NCBI GenBank assembly: GCA_964472305.1
Contig: CAYYJR010000011.1
Span: 61,368-125,367 of the forward strand
Direction: 5' to 3'
From: CAYYJR01 sp964472305
Lineage (GTDB): Bacteria; Armatimonadota; Hebobacteria; CAIYQO01
Length of the DNA: 64,000 nucleotides
Position 1 is the stretch's first letter. The number at the start of each line of letters is the position of its first letter. A program made the translations under genes and the position numbers. Under the pieces are notes generated by a model, which saw only the letters and a list, made by a program, of their open reading frames with translations, was not told the origin of the DNA and did no database searches. Of the stretch, positions 25,341 to 34,736 are shown one piece after another.

Positions 25341-26771
25341 CTATCCGACTGCCGCCGGTGTTATCTGCAAAGGGGTAAGGTCAACATATCCTGCCGCATC
25401 AACGCACCGATCCTGTACGGCGAGGCGGATGACGGTTTCGGAAGCGCCACACGTTTCCGACATCCTGATTTTCACGCGATACGTGCCATGGGGCACCTCC
25501 GGCAGATCAACCGTCACCCTTTCCCTGTGCATCTCACCCGGCATCCATCTCCGGTTATCGATCTCCGGCAACTCCTGTTCATACGTAAAGCCGGTGGTTT
25601 CATGCGCCAGCAGGATTTTTAGGTTGAACCGGTGGTACGCACGGGCGAATCCGCCGTTCCGCCAGAATAGATCCAGGCAGAACGGTGTGTTGGTAACCAC
25701 CGCGTTTGGCAGGTCCACCCCCTCGATGAAATACCAGTAACCCAGCCGGTTGGCCACGTAAGCAGTGAAATCGGAATGCTGTGCGAGCCAGGGGCGGGGG
25801 TAGCCGTGAAAGCCGGCGTAGCTGGCGTGCGTACGCTCCAGCGCGGCGAGGAATGGGAAGCCGCTTCGCATCGTTTCGGGTTTGATGCCGTGGTAGTGCT
25901 CGTATTCGATATCCACCGGCGCGTGCTCCCAGAAGAGATCGAACAGCCAGGGAGCCCGCAGCGAGTCGTAGCCGAAATCTTTGGCCACGCCTTCGACACA
26001 GATGCTGTCATCGCGGATGCCGAAGCCTTTGCTCCGGCAGTAATTCAGCAATTCCCAGGTGCCCGCATCATCATCCTGCTGTCGCACACTGATCACATCA
26101 TCGTTCATCAGCACGGGCGTGGCGTGAAAATAGCGTGCATGGATGTCGATATGCCGCTTTAGCACCGCTACCGGCCAGTCGCGCATGCTGCCCTGCCAGG
26201 TATGTCCTTCTCCCCAGGTGCCATACGATCCCCAGTCAACATACTCGACCGCCGGATGCCCGTCGAATTTCGCGGCATAGTGCCGGGTAAAGATCTCCAG
26301 CCGATCGAGAAATACGGGATCGCCGTAATCCGGTTCCCAGGCCGTACCGTTGGCTCCGGGAAACGCAACGTCGCTTCCCCGGCACCCCAAATCGCGTACC
26401 CACCGGGGCGTTGCATACGGCATCGCAGGGGAAGCTTCGTAACAACAGACGCGCAACGCGAAACGATATCCCCTGGCCCCCCATTCGTCGATGATGGCAT
26501 CGAGGTATGACCAGTCGTAGACATCCTGCTCGACTTCGATATCGCTCCAATCGACGCGGAGATACAGATGATTCAATCCGGGGAAATCCTCTAAATAATC
26601 GCCCGGTGGGTGCATCGCCGGATCGCGGTACTCGATTCGCCCGTATCCGTTGTCGATATAGTGCCAGTACCAACCTTTATGCGGATTGCGCAGGACGGTC
26701 TTGTCATCCCGGATAGAGTGCAAATCGATCCAGTGTATCGAACAAGGTGGAGCGGGTCTGTGTGTGATCAT
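25341..26771 (-). CDS. DUF4832-type protein, GH42-like barrel plus Ig-like domain
   Basis: The 476-aa protein begins with NPHKGWYWHYIDNGYGRIEY and continues RVDWSDIEVEQDVYDWSYLDAIIDEW, the start of a beta-galactosidase-like (GH42-clan) TIM barrel. GSYGTWGEGHTW places a Glu where the clan's acid/base sits. The last ~120 residues (NAVVTNTPFCLDLFWRNGGFARAYHRF, VPHGTYRVKIRMSE) form the Ig-like domain of DUF4832. No signal peptide. ATG follows GAAGGAA at about 8 bases. The gene is spaced 85 bp from the dehydrogenase upstream and is likely in the same operon. Activity is unproven; it is a distant relative of the protein at 36197-37600. Confidence 0.8.
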   Translation of the reverse strand: MITHRPAPPCSIHWIDLHSIRDDKTVLRNPHKGWYWHYIDNGYGRIEYRDPAMHPPGDYLEDFPGLNHLYLRVDWSDIEVEQDVYDWSYLDAIIDEWGARGYRFALRVCCYEASPAMPYATPRWVRDLGCRGSDVAFPGANGTAWEPDYGDPVFLDRLEIFTRHYAAKFDGHPAVEYVDWGSYGTWGEGHTWQGSMRDWPVAVLKRHIDIHARYFHATPVLMNDDVISVRQQDDDAGTWELLNYCRSKGFGIRDDSICVEGVAKDFGYDSLRAPWLFDLFWEHAPVDIEYEHYHGIKPETMRSGFPFLAALERTHASYAGFHGYPRPWLAQHSDFTAYVANRLGYWYFIEGVDLPNAVVTNTPFCLDLFWRNGGFARAYHRFNLKILLAHETTGFTYEQELPEIDNRRWMPGEMHRERVTVDLPEVPHGTYRVKIRMSETCGASETVIRLAVQDRCVDAAGYVDLTPLQITPAAVG

Positions 26772-26856
26772 CGCGGCAATTCCTTCTTGATTGATCGCAT
26801 ATTCCGGGAACGCAACAGGCTGAGAGAGCTCACAAACCTCGGCCGCGGCAACCGCG

Positions 26857-28044
26857 TCATTCCGGATACTGAATATCGAGGAACCGCCGCTGTTCGGCCG
26901 ATTGGCGGCAAGTCAGGCAGATCGTGGCGCTCTGTATGCCTGCCGCCAACGGACTGCGACCGGGGGCGTTATCGCGCATCGCTTTCAGGAAATCGTGCCC
27001 CAGCTCCACATCTCCGCCGCCGTGCCCGCCTGAGTCTGAATTCATATTGGAAACCAGGGTTTCGTTCACGTGGTGGCGGGTTAGCTTGAGCGTATTCGTG
27101 TACCAGTCGAAATGGATCGTGCCGTCATACCCGATCAGCGTGGCGCCGCGTGCGCCGGCGTCGCGCCGCACGAAGAAGTTTTGGGTGTAAACCGCCTGCA
27201 GGCCTGACTCGAATTCGAGCAGACAGGATGAAGAGTCCTCGTTGCAGCCGATGGCATCGTTCCCGATGTCTTGGCCGAAGCAGCACGGATGATTATCGTT
27301 GCCGCGCCAGCTCGGTTGCAGGCCGGTTTGTTTTGTCTTCCAGAACGGACTTTCCGGGCAGGTTTCATACTCCTCGCACTCCGTGCAGCGCAATCCCTCC
27401 GGCTTGTCACCGCCATACACCCGTCCGCGACTCATCATCGCCGCGACTTGCTTTGGGCGTTCACCGGCCAGGAGGCAGAGATAATCGATATCATGCGTGG
27501 CCTTTTGCAGAAACAGGCCCTGGGTGATGTTGAAGTCCCGATACCAGCTATCAAAGTAGACCGAACCGTAGGGGACGTTGTTGACAGCCTGAATCTGCTC
27601 CAGCCGGCCAATGGCGCCTTCGGCAATCAATGCCTTGGCGCGCTGCACAAGCGGAGTGAGACGCATGGGGAACGAGATGACGCACGGCGCGGAGTACGTT
27701 TTGGACGCGGCATGCAATGCGGAAATCTGCTCCCGGTTCACCGCGACCGGCTTTTCCAGAAACATCGGCAGGTTGCGAGCCATGACCTTGATTGCCATCG
27801 GCGTATGCAGATTGCACCTGGTCCCGATCAGCACGCCGTCCAGCTCTTCCTCATCGAGCATCCGGTCGGGATCGTCGTAAAAGTGGATGCGCTCCGCCCG
27901 GGCGCCTAATTGCTCCCGAATCGCCTCGTTGCGAATATCCGTAATCGCCGCCACCTCCGCCGATTCGTCCAGCGTCCGGATACACGAGTCGATCACGCCG
28001 GCAATGCGGCCGCCGTAGCCAATAACTCCCATGCGTAATGCCAT
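26857..28044 (-). CDS. Gfo/Idh/MocA family NAD(P)-dependent oxidoreductase
   Basis: The 395-aa cytoplasmic protein has the N-terminal Rossmann fold (MGVIGYGGRIAGV, residues about 5-17), the family motif MFLEKPVAVNREQI near residue 90 with the catalytic-type EKP lysine, and a C-terminal substrate domain with THDIDYLCLLAGERP. A cysteine-rich insert (CTECEEYETCPESP, near 225) could bind a metal, which is unusual for the family. Members oxidise or reduce sugars, cyclitols and their derivatives. Start at ATG 28044 behind AGAGAGGTG; the frame's upstream extension has no support. The next gene on the operon, a DUF4832 protein, follows after 85 bp. Substrate unknown, probably a sugar released by the island. 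Confidence 0.85.
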   Translation of the reverse strand: MALRMGVIGYGGRIAGVIDSCIRTLDESAEVAAITDIRNEAIREQLGARAERIHFYDDPDRMLDEEELDGVLIGTRCNLHTPMAIKVMARNLPMFLEKPVAVNREQISALHAASKTYSAPCVISFPMRLTPLVQRAKALIAEGAIGRLEQIQAVNNVPYGSVYFDSWYRDFNITQGLFLQKATHDIDYLCLLAGERPKQVAAMMSRGRVYGGDKPEGLRCTECEEYETCPESPFWKTKQTGLQPSWRGNDNHPCCFGQDIGNDAIGCNEDSSSCLLEFESGLQAVYTQNFFVRRDAGARGATLIGYDGTIHFDWYTNTLKLTRHHVNETLVSNMNSDSGGHGGGDVELGHDFLKAMRDNAPGRSPLAAGIQSATICLTCRQSAEQRRFLDIQYPE

Positions 28045-28105
28045 GATTACACCTCTCTTTTCGTTCGACTGGTTCCAGGCAGACCAATTATGTCCCGGGT
28101 GCCTT

Positions 28106-28321
28106 TTATATTCCATCCCAGCTATTCACGTGGAAATCCGGGTCAGTGACCGTCCGCAGCAATTCGCCGTCTTCGAACAGGACCAACTGCTCGGGTACGC
28201 CATGCGCATCGATGATGTCGATTTTGCGGCGCGCTGCCGGACCGATGACGTTACTGATGATCTTGGCGCACATCTCCGCTGTGCTCCTGTTCCCGCAATC
28301 GTTCTTCCACGTCCGACCGCG
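28106..28321 (-). pseudogene. Orphan C-terminal fragment of a GH28 gene
   Basis: A frame open from about 28321 and ending at TAA 28106 encodes ARRKIDIID, LVLFEDGELLRTVTDPDFHV and then stops. It matches the last ~40 residues of the intact GH28 protein ending at 31413 (RRRIYIIEA, LVIFEDGELLRTVNDPEFHA), and the DNA is also clearly alike across about 100 bp. No start with a ribosome-binding site and no catalytic region are present. It is best read as the stump of a deleted GH28 paralog, lying just upstream of the dehydrogenase gene. The rest of 28322-28484 holds nothing I can identify. Confidence 0.7.
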
Positions 28322-28484
28322 AGATTACTTCTTCTTCAGCGCCTTGTTTCGGTGATTTATTAAAAATATTGACCGGCTGAGCGGGCGATGTGTAATGCTG
28401 TCCAACAGTGCTCTTTCTGCAGGCCGCGATGCAGGCTTGCAATAGCATCTGCCGCTGTGAAGCGCCGGAAGAGTGCCTTTCCCG

Positions 28485-30542
28485 TTAGTGGGATACCGCG
28501 TTCAGCACCACGACATCGTTGTACCTGAGCTCCGGGACGGAAACCCACGTGCCGTTGTCGAGGATATCGAACTCCATGCCGCTCAAGCCCGAATGGGCAC
28601 TCCGGATTCCGCCGTCCCGGATTTGCAGTTGCAGATCGTATACAGGCATCACATCGGCGCCGTTGGAGGCCTGTGAATGACGCCAGAGGGAGCCGGGGGC
28701 GTTGTGCAGGTGGACGATGATTGACCCGTCCTTGCGACGGCGGGTATTCATCGTCACCTGCAACGGTGCCGTGAGGGTGATTTCAGGCAGGACTTGGGAG
28801 GTGAGCAAGGCCCGGAAGAACTCCACCTGCATGGTTTTCGGTGCCTGCTGGTGTGCCAGGAACAAGTCCGCACCGATGTAGACGACCTTGCCGCGACCGC
28901 GTCGCACGATCCAGGCACCCGGATGGCGGGTCAGCGGATTGATGCTGTTACGCTCATAACCGTCCCACGAATCCGTGCCGTTCATATCTACCACCTGCGC
29001 GATGAGCTGGACGTCGGATGTGGGTGTGGCCAGGACATGCCGTGATGGGCAGGTGAGCCATTTGCCGGATCGTTCCAGCAGTGCGGGGATGATGATCTCG
29101 AGCGTGGGCCGGCCGGTGCCAGGGCGGCGGGCGGTGATGCCCAGCAGGTCGTCCAGGATCGGATAGGCATGCGGTCGACCCATGTCGTCGCGCGTGGCGA
29201 AATCGGCACAGGCCACCAGCACGCCGCCTTCCTCGACAAACCATCGGAGTATTGCGGCCTGCTTCTCACTCACACAGGCCGTGTTGCCGGCGAGCAGCAC
29301 CGGGTACCGGCCGACGATGTCACCATCGGCCACATGATCGTCGAAGACGAGCGAGGATTGCAAATGGGAAAGCAGGCAGAGTTCATTGGCGCCATGCCAA
29401 CCATCCCAGGCGCCTTGCGGCCTGTCCTGCCAGTAGAAATCCTGCGTCTGCTGGCTGGCCCAGATTGCCGCATATTCCAACGTGTCGCCCTCCAGGTACT
29501 CCATCAGCGGGGCGGTGGTTTCCTGTGCCGTGCGGCAAATAGGCGGATTCAACAGCGGATCAACACCGGTGCCCATCCACATCACGCCTCCCGCCGACAC
29601 GGCCGAGATGGCGGCATGGCGGATGGGCATGAGTTCGACATCCGGCACCCACATCTGCCAGTGGTCGCAGAGGGCCAGCCAGGTATCCTGCCCGTTGGTG
29701 CAGCCGTACATCCGGTGCATCTTCATCTGGAAATCGGCGTGGAACACCTGCAAGTCCAGTTCTCCCGACATTAGAGCATCCCACCCCAACTTGCGCAGAG
29801 GGATGCCGGTACCCCAGGCGATGCCGCCATACCGCACGCGTCGGTAGTTATTGAAGCAGACGGTGGCAGCCGGATTCACGGCATGGATGGCGTCCAAACA
29901 ACATTTCCACACCGCCATCAGGCGATCATATCGCCAGTTGATCCAGGCACGGAAAGCATCCGACTGCCAATCAATTCGCTCGGGCAATTCACGCCCGGTG
30001 TCGTCATGGAAGCGCCGGCGGCAGAATCCGCAGACGCAACCGGGGATGGTGTTGTTATTGACGCTGAGGCTCGATCCATCGAACCAGATGCCATCAAATC
30101 CAAGCTCGCGAATCACTTCGCCGCAGAACATCGGCAGCCGTTCTCCGTAGGGAGAGTTAATGCACGCATAATACGGGGCATCGGCTTCCGGACGCCGCCC
30201 CTGCGCGTCGGGAATCGGCTGGATCTGCCACTCCGGATGGTCCTCCAGCAAGCCGACGCAATGGTTGATCGCCAGCCAGCTCAATATCGGGCGTCCGATG
30301 GCGTGCAGGGCATCGATCCAGTAATGGAAGATCTCCCGGTTCGCGTCCGCATGGCAATGAGGATATATCCGCGAGGGAAAGAGCGGCCGGCAGTGATTGT
30401 CGACCGCCGAACCGACGACCGCCTCAATCTTCAACTCGGCAACGGATTGCACGACGTGATCAACCCATGCACGAGTGGGCGGCAGTTCCCCGCGCAGTTC
30501 CAGGCGGGTAGCGCAATGGCGGTATTCCTTGACTTTGTTCAT
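28485..30542 (-). CDS. GH42-like glycoside hydrolase family protein with trimerisation-like domain
   Basis: The 685-aa protein has an N-terminal TIM barrel (about 10-370) with GFDGIWFDGSSLS near residue 155, the kind of strand-end Asp found in hypothetical glycoside hydrolase families, and a nearby CVCGFCRRRF cysteine cluster. The middle third (VGRYPVLLAGNTACVSEKQAAILRWFVEEGGVLVACADF) is the flavodoxin-like beta-galactosidase trimerisation fold. A small beta domain ends the protein. No signal peptide. ATG 30542 lies close behind AAGGA; the frame runs upstream over the creatininase gene's end without need. It lies 40 bp after the creatininase gene in one operon. Substrate unknown. Confidence 0.75.
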   Translation of the reverse strand: MNKVKEYRHCATRLELRGELPPTRAWVDHVVQSVAELKIEAVVGSAVDNHCRPLFPSRIYPHCHADANREIFHYWIDALHAIGRPILSWLAINHCVGLLEDHPEWQIQPIPDAQGRRPEADAPYYACINSPYGERLPMFCGEVIRELGFDGIWFDGSSLSVNNNTIPGCVCGFCRRRFHDDTGRELPERIDWQSDAFRAWINWRYDRLMAVWKCCLDAIHAVNPAATVCFNNYRRVRYGGIAWGTGIPLRKLGWDALMSGELDLQVFHADFQMKMHRMYGCTNGQDTWLALCDHWQMWVPDVELMPIRHAAISAVSAGGVMWMGTGVDPLLNPPICRTAQETTAPLMEYLEGDTLEYAAIWASQQTQDFYWQDRPQGAWDGWHGANELCLLSHLQSSLVFDDHVADGDIVGRYPVLLAGNTACVSEKQAAILRWFVEEGGVLVACADFATRDDMGRPHAYPILDDLLGITARRPGTGRPTLEIIIPALLERSGKWLTCPSRHVLATPTSDVQLIAQVVDMNGTDSWDGYERNSINPLTRHPGAWIVRRGRGKVVYIGADLFLAHQQAPKTMQVEFFRALLTSQVLPEITLTAPLQVTMNTRRRKDGSIIVHLHNAPGSLWRHSQASNGADVMPVYDLQLQIRDGGIRSAHSGLSGMEFDILDNGTWVSVPELRYNDVVVLNAVSH

Positions 30543-30582
30543 CAGTCCTTGCCTTTGTGTGATCGCGTACAGTGTTGCGGCA

Positions 30583-31392
30583 TCAGAGGGCAGGCGCGTC
30601 CGCACGATCATAGAACTCTTTGGCGAGTTGGGCGGTAAGATCGGTCCGTTTGATTTCCCGGATCACTTCGACAAGGTTGGCCACGTTGAAATTGAGGATA
30701 TCGTTGCCGTATTCCGCGCCGGCGCCCACCGGGTCGCCGGCAAACTGGTTCGGGTAGTCGCCGTACCAGTTGAAGCCGGTGTAGATGCCAAGCCGGTTCA
30801 GTGCATCCATCCGGTGAAGTGACCTGCTTTCCTCGACTTTTACACGCTCCATGTGTACGAGGTTTTCATCAACAGCCATCATATCCGAGGTTTCATAGAT
30901 GTCGGCATGCCCATATTCGCCGACAGCGCCGTACTTGGCGGCTAGCCAGTCGTACTGCTCCTTGGTCAATACCCACAGATCGACCACATGGACAACGTAG
31001 TCGCGCCGCTTGTCGAGCATCGCCTGCGCGAGGTAGTGCAAGGCGAAGTTGTTTCCGCCGTGCCCGTTCCCTATAATGATCTTTTTGTAGCCGTTCCGTG
31101 CAATCTCGGCGCATGTCTGCTCAATGATTTCAAGCTGTAGCCTTGCATCAAGCGCGACGGTGCCCAATGTATGCCTGACCTCGCTGACAATGCCGAACGG
31201 ATAGTACGGGAAAATCATGCATTCCTCGATCACGGCAGTCCGTTGGGCGATCTGGCGGGCGATCGCAATGTCGGTACCCAATGGCAGATGATCCCCGTGC
31301 TTCTCCAGGCAGCCGATCGGGAACAGGCAGACGCCGTCCGTCTTCGCGATGCTGTCCCTGAATTCACCTACACTGACATCTTCCCAGTTCAT
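30583..31392 (-). CDS. Creatininase family amidohydrolase
   Basis: The 269-aa protein carries the creatininase-family metal site: GCLEKHGDHLPLGTD (about residues 27-41, Glu, His and Asp ligands), the glycine-rich NGHGGNNF near 118 and the acidic HADIYETSDMM near 172. Members hydrolyse C-N bonds or act in riboflavin-like and mycofactocin-like pathways; their role in sugar gene clusters is poorly known. It is the second gene behind the intact GH28 gene (20-bp gap) and before the GH42-like gene (40-bp gap), so it is tied to this polysaccharide operon. Hydrolysis of an amide or lactone on a sugar intermediate is a guess. Cytoplasmic. Confidence 0.85.
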   Translation of the reverse strand: MNWEDVSVGEFRDSIAKTDGVCLFPIGCLEKHGDHLPLGTDIAIARQIAQRTAVIEECMIFPYYPFGIVSEVRHTLGTVALDARLQLEIIEQTCAEIARNGYKKIIIGNGHGGNNFALHYLAQAMLDKRRDYVVHVVDLWVLTKEQYDWLAAKYGAVGEYGHADIYETSDMMAVDENLVHMERVKVEESRSLHRMDALNRLGIYTGFNWYGDYPNQFAGDPVGAGAEYGNDILNFNVANLVEVIREIKRTDLTAQLAKEFYDRADAPAL

Positions 31393-31412
31393 ACTTGTTC
31401 TTCCCTTATTGG

Positions 31413-33239
31413 CTATTCGAAGTGAGCATGGAACTCCGGGTCGTTAACGGTGCGCAGCAGTTCGCCATCCTCGAAGATCACCAGGCGTTCCAGCACATCC
31501 TTCGCTTCGATGATGTAGATGCGGCGCCGTTCGTGTGCGGTCTGCACTTCCGCGCCTTTCCGTGCGTTGGCCTCAACACGCGAGATGGACCAGATGCTGT
31601 CCACCTGTTCCGGTGTCCAGCGTGTGCGGACAAATTGTGTGACCGCCGCCGGCAACGGGAGCCAGGCATTCCGCTCGCCGGAATCGCGAATCCAGCGACT
31701 GCCGCTGAACGCATGCGAACAGATATTCCAGATATTGTCGGCCGGTACCGCTGCCCGTGGCTGTCGGGCATGCCCGAGGCGGTTGTTCTCCAGCAGCACA
31801 TCGTTGCCAGTCCCAACTTCGCCGAGGAACACATTCGTACCCGGTGCGGCCGTGCAGCCGTGGATCCAGCCTTCACGTACACGCTCAACTTCGATAACGG
31901 GAATATCCGGACTCGACACCGAGGCATTGAAAGCGAGAAACTCGACATTTTCCGCGTCCTTTACCACCAGCGGCACGTTCTGGCAGGCCAGGTTGATGGT
32001 GTCGAAACGAATATTTTTCACGTTGCGGAGGACGAATCCCAGGTTGGATTCCATGCGGATGTTGCTGAACTCGATGTCATGCACCGGGTTCTTTTCCATC
32101 CCATACATCTCGCAAGCGACCATAATCTGGGTGCCCGTGATGTTGCTGATCCGGATGTTGCAGAAGTCCGGCGTGGTTTCCATGTCCGGCCCTTCATTGA
32201 GCGTGTCCCAGGGAAAGAGCTGCGATGAGAGCTGGATGCCGCATTCCACCCGGCGCATGATGATATTGCTGAACGTGCAGTCCCGCACGTAGCCGCCCGG
32301 CCACGGATAGCGCGCGATCTGGATGCCGGTACGCGTGCCGTCAAATACGCAGTTGGTGACCGTCACGTTCCGCATCCCGCCAATCACCTCGGCCCAGATG
32401 GCCACGCCGCTGTGCGCATGCGTCACGATACAGTTCTCGATGGTCACGTTCTCGCAGGGGATGCGCGGCTGGCGATAGTCGACCTGCATGGCGCCGCTGG
32501 CGGACACACCAGCGGCGGAGATGAACCAGTCGGGAATGGATTTCAGACAGATGCCATCATCACCGGTGTCAATGTGGCAATCTGAGATGCGGACGTTGCG
32601 GCTGGAATGCACGTCGATGCCGTCGCAGTTGTGGTAAGGCTTCCAGGGGTTCTGGATCATGATGCCGCGGATATCCACGTTGCGGCACAGGAGCGGCAGC
32701 ACTGTCCAGGCCGGCGAGTTCAGCAGCTTCACCCCTTCGAGCAACACCCGCTCGCAATCCAGGAAATAGACCAGCACCGGCCTTGGTCCGCCCCGCCCGG
32801 CATCGATCTCATCCCACCAGACCTTGCCCTGGCCGTCCAGCGTGCCGCGCCCCGTGACGGAGACATTCTCTGCCTGCACGGCGGTGATGAGTGAGGCGAG
32901 GAACGCCTTGATGTAATGGCCTTGCGTCTTCAGCGCGATTTCGCCGTAATCCGCCATATCCCGACTGCCCTGCAACACTGCCCCCGCGGACAGGTGGAAT
33001 TCGACATTGCTTTTGAGGAAAATCGGGCCGCTGACAAACACGCCGCTCGGTACCACCACCTTACCGCCGCCCGCCGTCGCGCAGGCATCCACGGCTTGCT
33101 GGATCGCAAGGGTATTCAGCGTATTGCCATCGCCGACTGCCCCGTAATCCGTGACATTATAAACGGCGGCGACTCGTGTCGCGGCGTGGGGTGTCGCCAC
33201 GGATAGGGATGAACTCCCACTCGTACTCTGGTTTGGCAT
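31413..33239 (-). CDS. GH28 family polygalacturonase-like glycoside hydrolase
   Basis: The ~608-aa protein has the pectate-lyase-3 start (DYGAVGDGNTLNTLAIQQAVDA, about residues 32-52) and a right-handed beta-helix with the GH28 catalytic signatures NCDGIDVHSS and HIDTGDDGICLKS, giving the three catalytic aspartates. The usual GHG motif is altered to AHSG. Members hydrolyse galacturonans or rhamnogalacturonans. A small C-terminal extension (VIFEDGELLRTV) recurs in the gene fragment at 28.1 kb. No signal peptide is seen, pointing to action on imported oligomers. The start is one of two adjacent ATGs (33242, 33239) behind AAAGG; 33239 has better spacing. It heads an operon with the creatininase and GH42-like genes, behind operator E. 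Confidence 0.85.
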   Translation of the reverse strand: MPNQSTSGSSSLSVATPHAATRVAAVYNVTDYGAVGDGNTLNTLAIQQAVDACATAGGGKVVVPSGVFVSGPIFLKSNVEFHLSAGAVLQGSRDMADYGEIALKTQGHYIKAFLASLITAVQAENVSVTGRGTLDGQGKVWWDEIDAGRGGPRPVLVYFLDCERVLLEGVKLLNSPAWTVLPLLCRNVDIRGIMIQNPWKPYHNCDGIDVHSSRNVRISDCHIDTGDDGICLKSIPDWFISAAGVSASGAMQVDYRQPRIPCENVTIENCIVTHAHSGVAIWAEVIGGMRNVTVTNCVFDGTRTGIQIARYPWPGGYVRDCTFSNIIMRRVECGIQLSSQLFPWDTLNEGPDMETTPDFCNIRISNITGTQIMVACEMYGMEKNPVHDIEFSNIRMESNLGFVLRNVKNIRFDTINLACQNVPLVVKDAENVEFLAFNASVSSPDIPVIEVERVREGWIHGCTAAPGTNVFLGEVGTGNDVLLENNRLGHARQPRAAVPADNIWNICSHAFSGSRWIRDSGERNAWLPLPAAVTQFVRTRWTPEQVDSIWSISRVEANARKGAEVQTAHERRRIYIIEAKDVLERLVIFEDGELLRTVNDPEFHAHFE

Positions 33240-33269
33240 CATCAGACCTTTCATTCGCACGGTTCGAGT

Positions 33270-33295
33270 TCCGTCCGGACTCGGTGCGAATACTA
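33270..33295 (-). promoter_or_regulatory. Promoter E with GTCCGGAC operator
   Basis: On the - strand a -10-like TAGTAT (33295-33290) is followed by CCGAGTCCGGACGG; the palindrome core GTCCGGAC occupies 33280-33273, centred 13.5 bp past the -10 as at the other sites. No good -35 is visible. TTCGCAC before the core and GTGCGAA after it also pair across the site. Confidence 0.55.
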
Positions 33296-33416
33296 AAATA
33301 AGCCTTTCGCTTCATCTTCCCATCCGGCATTATGAATTGGGCAGGAGGGTGAGGGATGAGCGTCGCTGTGCAAGCTCGGTAAAATATCCTGCGCGTGTTC
33401 CACCAGACCATCGCCA

Positions 33417-34736
33417 TCAGGCTCGATCGAACAACCACGCCGGCAACCGGTCGGATGTGATGGCGTATGGATGGTGATATGTGCGCTGGAGTTGCGCGAT
33501 GGTTGTGGTCTTTTCATCCATGGCCATACCCCCCCAGGACATATACCAGAGCCAGGGTGTCCGGCTGCGCACTAATTCATCCATGTCCGGTATCGGGCCG
33601 TTCTCCGCCAGGGCCACCGGCTTGTTGCCACCCGCCAGGGCGAACGCCAGATCGTAGCTGGCCGTGAGCGGGCCGTAATTGCCGGGAGGCGCATAGACGT
33701 CGATACTGGACAGATCGGTCACGTCGTCACCCGGATACTTGCCTGGTTCCGGTGCATTCCACACCCAGATGAGATTGTCGAGTTTGTGGTGGAACGTGAA
33801 GCGATCGTACATCCAACGGTAGAGCGCCTTATACGGTTCCGGTCCTTTCGCGCCCCACCAGAACCATCCGCCATCCGCTTCATGCAAAGGCCGCCACAGG
33901 ACCGGAACTCCTTCATATTGCAGGCGCTTCAGATGGCCGGCAATCAGATCCATATCCGCTTGCAAACCCAGATATCCGGGCGATCCGGGAACCAGAGCGG
34001 CCGTGAGATCGAAATCCGTGTTTTCTGTATAAAAGGCCTTGGCCCGTCCGTCCAGCGGTGAGTACCAGTGCCAGCACAGCGTTACCAGGCCGCGGCGTTC
34101 CTTCCACCACTGGATGCCCGCTTCCACCGATCCTCTGTTCTGCACGACTTCCACGATGGCGGCAGGAGTCATCTCCGGCGGCATGACGGCGTTGGAATAG
34201 CCCAGCAAGTCGAAACCGCGCAAGGCAGGCAGCTTGCCGGTGTGGTACTGCAAAAACCTGATCTCGGCCCCCGCGGCGGTGCCGGTGTGCTGGCCGGTCA
34301 GGATTCCCTGACCATGCAGTGACTTCAGGTAGGCCATCACCTGCTTCGCTTCTGGGGAGGCGTTGGGATTGCTGAGCGTAAACGGCATGTCCGGCACGGT
34401 TCTGTCCGGCACGGGCACGAACTCGAGGTCGGCAAACGCCACCTGTCCCCAGTCGCCGGTCAACGCCACCACATGCTCCCCCGCGGGGAGTTGCATCGTG
34501 ACGGTGTTCAGGCAGGCCGCATGCTCCGCGGCATGGGCAAACCGTATGTCACCCTGGCAAAGCCCATCCACCGTTATAGCGCGTTTTGCCATCTCTTCTT
34601 CGCAACGATAACGAATATCCAGCCGCCATGCGCCCTCACGCGGGAGGTGCACAGTCCAGATAGAATCAATGCCGTCTCGTGTCAACGGCACGCACCCGGC
34701 TGGGTTGTGTTGTCCTGTTTCATGTTGATCAAGCAC
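33417..34736 (-). CDS. GH26 beta-mannanase-like protein with partial N-terminal CBM
   Basis: The 439-aa protein has a GH26 TIM barrel from about residue 130 (QVMAYLKSLHGQGILTGQHTG). RPLHEADGGWFWWG near residue 283 holds the acid/base Glu and PVALAENGPIPD near 376 the nucleophile Glu. Residues 20-115 (WTVHLPREGAWRLDIRYRC, VTMQLPAGEHVVALTG) resemble the C-terminal two thirds of a family-35-like carbohydrate-binding module; its first strands seem to be missing. No signal peptide. The GTG start at 34736 has AAGGGA 7 bases before it; the missing module start raises the chance of 5' truncation. Mannan or related beta-1,4/1,3-linked substrate is expected from the family. Confidence 0.8.
   Translation of the reverse strand: MLDQHETGQHNPAGCVPLTRDGIDSIWTVHLPREGAWRLDIRYRCEEEMAKRAITVDGLCQGDIRFAHAAEHAACLNTVTMQLPAGEHVVALTGDWGQVAFADLEFVPVPDRTVPDMPFTLSNPNASPEAKQVMAYLKSLHGQGILTGQHTGTAAGAEIRFLQYHTGKLPALRGFDLLGYSNAVMPPEMTPAAIVEVVQNRGSVEAGIQWWKERRGLVTLCWHWYSPLDGRAKAFYTENTDFDLTAALVPGSPGYLGLQADMDLIAGHLKRLQYEGVPVLWRPLHEADGGWFWWGAKGPEPYKALYRWMYDRFTFHHKLDNLIWVWNAPEPGKYPGDDVTDLSSIDVYAPPGNYGPLTASYDLAFALAGGNKPVALAENGPIPDMDELVRSRTPWLWYMSWGGMAMDEKTTTIAQLQRTYHHPYAITSDRLPAWLFDRA

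Noticed and set aside
30543..30611. Longer start of the GH42-like gene at 30611
   Set aside because: It would overlap the creatininase gene by 29 bp and adds residues with no homology feel; ATG 30542 has a nearby AAGGA.
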